The notes under the pieces were generated by a model, which was given only the letters and a program-made list of their open reading frames with translations, was not told the origin of the DNA and did not search any database. Shown piece by piece: positions 61,044 through 64,000 of a stretch of DNA of 64,000 nt (within the stretch, counting starts at the first letter, position 1; each line of letters begins with the position of its first letter). This DNA comes from Drosophila pseudoobscura. Taxonomy: Eukaryota > Arthropoda > Insecta > Diptera > Drosophilidae. The translations under genes and the position numbers were made by a program. The stretch covers positions 56,187,869 to 56,251,868 of the forward strand of contig NC_046683.1 in the NCBI RefSeq assembly GCF_009870125.1. Direction: 5' to 3'.

Positions 61044-61910
61044 CATGGGTACCAAGAAATACCGTGAGAAATGCTGGACTCCAGATCTCGGGGAATTTCT
61101 GCCCAATCGCAAGTACCACTGCAATATGTGCCTTGACCTTGTGTTTAGGGGCTGGACTTGTATAATCGCCATATGAAGAATACTATAAAAATTGAATTTG
61201 AGTAAAAGGATTGTTTTTATTGTCCCGTAAAGCAGGTCAGCACCATGAACATAATGCACATAATGCGTCGCCTCTACTTGGATCGTCACGCGGTAAAGAA
61301 TTACAAATGCCTGCGTGCTGCGAAAATGGTCGAACGTTCGTTGGGAACGGAAACGATGAGAGCCAAAGTGTGGGTGTGGAGAATATAGATGATACGAAAA
61401 AAATTGCGAGTAGTGCCTTGGAAACACCTGTGAAGGAAGCAATGGATAACGAAAAGGATGGTGTGGAGAATAATGGCCTTCTGCTCTATAAGCAAATCTA
61501 TAAGAACTGCATGGGAAGTAATTTGCTGAGGAGCTCTGACGAGAAACAATGTACAAAATGCAGAAGGCACTACCAGCGCCACCATATCTGCCATGGGCGT
61601 GTCTGTAATTTGTTCAGCCTTATATTGTTTCTTCTATGGAGAGTTTGTTTCGCAGAATAGAGTCCGAAGGGGCCCAGGTCGAAGCACTGATTAAAACGCT
61701 AGCCGCCCTAGTCCCAACGTGCCAGAAAATGCATGATTTTATTCCATTTTGTTTCTACATCATTTACGAAACCACTGTTATATGCAGTGTTCTTCATTGT
61801 AAAGCAAATCTAGGATCGCCCATGGCACGACTGGTTTCTGCACAAACGGATGCCACTGAATCACAAACTCGTGGCAGGCTTTGTTCTGGAACGGGAGTGC
61901 GGAAAGATTG
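61044..61910 (+). pseudogene. Decayed zinc-finger-like gene fragment
   Basis: An ATG at 61044 opens MGTKKYREKCWTPDLGEFLP then NRKYHCNMCLDLVFRGWT. After a one-base frame change LYNRHMKN follows, so the whole resembles a C2H2-type finger (CxxC ... H). Further on, other frames give CFYCPVKQVSTMNI, RHAVKNYKCLRAAKM, QCTKCRRHYQRHHICHGRVC and, after 61636, SPMARLVSAQTDATESQT. No single frame stays open and I see no matching splice sites. I cannot name the parent gene. A multi-exon functional gene that I failed to assemble is the alternative. Confidence 0.4.
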
Positions 61911-62078
61911 ATCCATTCCATTATTCAATGCGTTTGGATGGCATCACCGCCTACAAAATGGGCCGAGTTTAACCTTACTTTTACGTTTTGACCAGTTGGC
62001 TTTAAATATGTATGTTTTTATTATTACTTTCCAGTACTGGCCTCAGGGTTGCTTTGGGGTTGAGCCTGGGCCTGACCA

Positions 62079-62099
62079 CTATATATATATATATATATA
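62079..62099. repeat. (AT)n microsatellite
   Basis: Ten AT dinucleotides about 75 bases upstream of the 85-aa ORF. Confidence 0.75.
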
Positions 62100-62173
62100 C
62101 TGTATGGTTAGTGGCCTGACTTAACAAACTTAACAGCGAAATTGCCAACAGCCCATATCCCAAGATATCCAGA

Positions 62174-62431
62174 ATGTCGGGAAGCACTAGGCCAGAGGTA
62201 GGGCAGCCCAGATCCTCTCAAATCCATATTGATCGCCACTACATAAACCGTAACTGGTCTATGGACAAGACGCCGCCATCGGACATCGATTTCAGCATGA
62301 ATGGAAGACGTCTGAAATTGCTTTGGTCTGAATCGGAAGAGGGCAAGCCAGAGCAAGGCGACCCTTTGACATCGCCTGCGGAGAACTCGCCGACACCAAG
62401 AGATCCCTATCCCTGGAGTTCGCAACCTTAA
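62174..62431 (+). CDS. Small hypothetical protein (85 aa)
   Basis: The ORF begins at ATG 62174 in a fair translation context (CCAGAATG). It encodes a hydrophilic protein rich in Pro, Ser, Asp and Glu (MSGSTRPEVGQPRSSQIHID ..., NGRRLKLLWSESEEGKPEQ), without signal peptide or membrane segment. A polyadenylation signal AATAAA sits 44 bases after the stop (62475-62480). This supports a real short transcript, convergent with the Arg/Ser-rich gene. No family recognised. Confidence 0.5.
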   Translation: MSGSTRPEVGQPRSSQIHIDRHYINRNWSMDKTPPSDIDFSMNGRRLKLLWSESEEGKPEQGDPLTSPAENSPTPRDPYPWSSQP

Positions 62432-62474
62432 GACTATTCTTTATTCTTTATTCATTGAATCATATTGGCACTCG

Positions 62475-62480
62475 AATAAA
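62475..62480 (+). promoter_or_regulatory. Polyadenylation signal after the 85-aa ORF
   Basis: AATAAA placed 44 bases after the stop of the small plus-strand ORF. Confidence 0.5.
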
Positions 62481-62520
62481 ATGCATTAAATTAATAATAA
62501 GTGGAAGCCTTCGAATGTTT

Positions 62521-62526
62521 TTTATT
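62521..62526 (-). promoter_or_regulatory. Polyadenylation signal of the Arg/Ser-rich gene
   Basis: AATAAA on the minus strand, about 126 bases past the stop codon of the Arg/Ser-rich ORF at 62652. It lies back to back with the plus-strand signal at 62475-62480. Confidence 0.5.
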
Positions 62527-62651
62527 GACATTGATGCAGAATCAAAGTACAAATAAAGCCTTTCCATGATGCTTGACCATGCAAAAAATAAAAATAAAAA
62601 TAAAAATACGCATTATGCAGAGAATTCTTTGATTTTCGCGCCCCACGATAG

Positions 62652-64000
62652 CTAATAGTATCCATTTGGATAGTATTGATAGACCGTCTGGCCTGGGGCA
62701 ACATTGTATGGAGATGCTGTGTTTTCCGTGGGAAAAAAACACTCTGGTCGGCCTTGGATCCGGTGGCGCAGATCGCATGGGCCCAATGGCAACGAGCGAG
62801 TCGAGCCCAGGCGATGGCGCAGATCGTAAGGACCCAACGCAGGAGGCGGTGCATCTCCATAGCCATAGACAGGCGCTTGCCAGTTCGGACCGTCCTGCAT
62901 AGTCGTGGTGCTATACTGAAAGTGAGTGTAGTGCGTTTGCGTATACCACATATGGTTGCTGGCTGCTGGCATCTGAGGCAAATGTCTGTACGGTGTTACT
63001 GGAGATGGTGTTACTGGATTTTCGAATCGACTAGTTACTATTGGTAGTATCGGTCTTGGTGAGTTGTGAGCCATTGCCTCAACAGGTCCCAGCGGTGGAA
63101 GTGTACAATCACTCGGTCGAAAGATCTCAATTGACCCGGCCGAGCAGACAGGAGAAACGTTGTCGTTCATCCTTGTTTTGTTCACAGCAGAATGAGATCT
63201 ACTTCTCGGGTGGCGTATTGGGGGCTCACGAGAAAGACGGTGCTGTCGGGATATACTTCTCGAGTGGCGTATAGGTGGCTCACGGGAAAGACGGTGCTGT
63301 CGGGTTCCACTTCGCGAGCGTCTTTGAGGATGCTGATGAGAACGGCCGCTCTGACGGGATCTACATCTTGAGGGGCTTCTGGTTGGCTCACGAGAAAGAC
63401 ATCGCTGTCCGGACAGGCGTTTTGGGGAATAGAGACGAATCTGTCTGGGTCGGAACTCTCGTCGCATTCTTTGCGGTGATATTATCGGACTAAAACTGTC
63501 TCGGCGCCAGTGCCATCTGTTCGGTGAACCACTTCTAGAACGTCTACGGCCAAACACATGCCCATTCTCGGCGAATTGACGTCTCGATAACCGTTTGTAG
63601 GACATCTTCTTGCGAAAATGTTCACGATCGCTGGAACTCGTCCCATTCGGGCTGCGTGCTCTACATCTATCGGTTTCGGTTGATATTCTCGAGGTGCTAT
63701 TCCCTTTTTTGATCTTGCCTGGGCTCCTACCCCTTGACATTTTGCATTGTTTAGTTTCCATCGAGGAACTGTTGCTGCGAGCCCCTTTACGACTGGAAGT
63801 GATTCTATCCTCTCTTCTATCTATCTCTGGAGGTTTTTGCCTGTTTTTGTGCCCTACTGATGATAATGATCTAATCAGACTTCTTCCTTGATTGCTTTCT
63901 TGTCTGTTTGAAGATCCACCACTCCGAGAACGCCCACGCCTAGATTGATTCCGTTGCGCCGAAACACTGGATCGCCTGGAATGTGAACGACTTTTCTTTT
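62652..64000 (-). CDS. Arg/Ser-rich protein, C-terminal part (5' end beyond the window)
   Basis: The minus-strand frame is open from the window edge (64000) to a TAG at 62652-62654, at least 448 codons. An internal Met lies at 63761, but RS-type sequence continues upstream of it (KSRSHSRRSSVSAQRNQSRR..), so the true start lies outside. The first two thirds are rich in RS/SR dipeptides, as in splicing-associated or nuclear-speckle proteins. They include a tandem repeat of about 18 residues built on RQHRLSREPPIRH.RS (63180-63300). The last third is Pro/Tyr-rich (TPYRHLPQMPAASNHMWYTQ) with a second duplicated motif, LGPYDLRHRL / LGPCDLRHRI, and ends QYYPNGYY. No RRM or zinc finger is visible in this part. 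The family is not identified; a nuclear RNA-related role is only inferred from composition. Confidence 0.68.
   Translation of the reverse strand, partial: KKSRSHSRRSSVSAQRNQSRRGRSRSGGSSNRQESNQGRSLIRSLSSVGHKNRQKPPEIDRREDRITSSRKGARSNSSSMETKQCKMSRGRSPGKIKKGNSTSRISTETDRCRARSPNGTSSSDREHFRKKMSYKRLSRRQFAENGHVFGRRRSRSGSPNRWHWRRDSFSPIISPQRMRREFRPRQIRLYSPKRLSGQRCLSREPTRSPSRCRSRQSGRSHQHPQRRSRSGTRQHRLSREPPIRHSRSISRQHRLSREPPIRHPRSRSHSAVNKTRMNDNVSPVCSAGSIEIFRPSDCTLPPLGPVEAMAHNSPRPILPIVTSRFENPVTPSPVTPYRHLPQMPAASNHMWYTQTHYTHFQYSTTTMQDGPNWQAPVYGYGDAPPPALGPYDLRHRLGSTRSLPLGPCDLRHRIQGRPECFFPTENTASPYNVAPGQTVYQYYPNGYY

Overview
This is a eukaryotic window from a Drosophila genome. It has small introns with GT..AG ends, fly core-promoter motifs, many TACATATGTA-type motifs and microsatellites, and dispersed DINE-1-like, hAT-like and mariner-like remnants. 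The gene content (TfAP-2, EMC10, an AGXT2-like aminotransferase, TEFM, maelstrom) and the repeat style point to an obscura-group species such as D. pseudoobscura. That placement is inference, because no database could be consulted. From memory, several of these genes lie near each other on chromosome arm 3L (Muller element D) in D. melanogaster.

Region by region: (1) 1-27898, minus strand: the 5' half of TfAP-2. Three exons lie in 1-1596, and a 13-codon first coding exon lies at 27860-27898 across a 26.3 kb intron. That intron holds DINE-1-like copies, a hAT-like remnant, one half of a second repeat pair, a broken unidentified gene fragment near 7.9-8.3 kb and many microsatellites. (2) 27.9-40.4 kb: no convincing gene. 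It holds the second member of that repeat pair, a decayed mariner element (36.8-37.8 kb), a second hAT-like remnant (38.4-39.6 kb) and a DINE-1-like copy (39.7-40.1 kb). (3) 40.4-54 kb: a compact gene block with EMC10 (-), an ENTR1/SDCCAG3-like coiled-coil protein (+), a mitochondrial AGXT2-like aminotransferase (+) with two alternative last exons, and a TMEM64-like VTT-domain membrane protein (-). (4) 54-64 kb: a nardilysin-like pseudogene that still carries its first intron, TEFM (+) with a DRE / motif-6 promoter, maelstrom (-) with an in-frame TGA near its C-terminus, a decayed zinc-finger-like fragment, a small 85-aa ORF, and the C-terminal part of an Arg/Ser-rich protein (-) that runs off the window end.

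The genes do not form one pathway. TfAP-2 is a transcription factor. EMC10 acts in ER membrane-protein insertion, the ENTR1-like protein probably in endosomal trafficking, and the TMEM64-like protein probably in membranes. The AGXT2-like enzyme and TEFM work in mitochondria, and maelstrom in the germline piRNA pathway. I see no operon-like or defence-like system. The points most worth a second look are the duplicated alternative terminal exons of the aminotransferase, the in-frame stop in maelstrom, the remote TfAP-2 first exon that resembles a vertebrate alternative AP-2 N-terminus, and the nardilysin-derived pseudogene with its flanking direct repeat.
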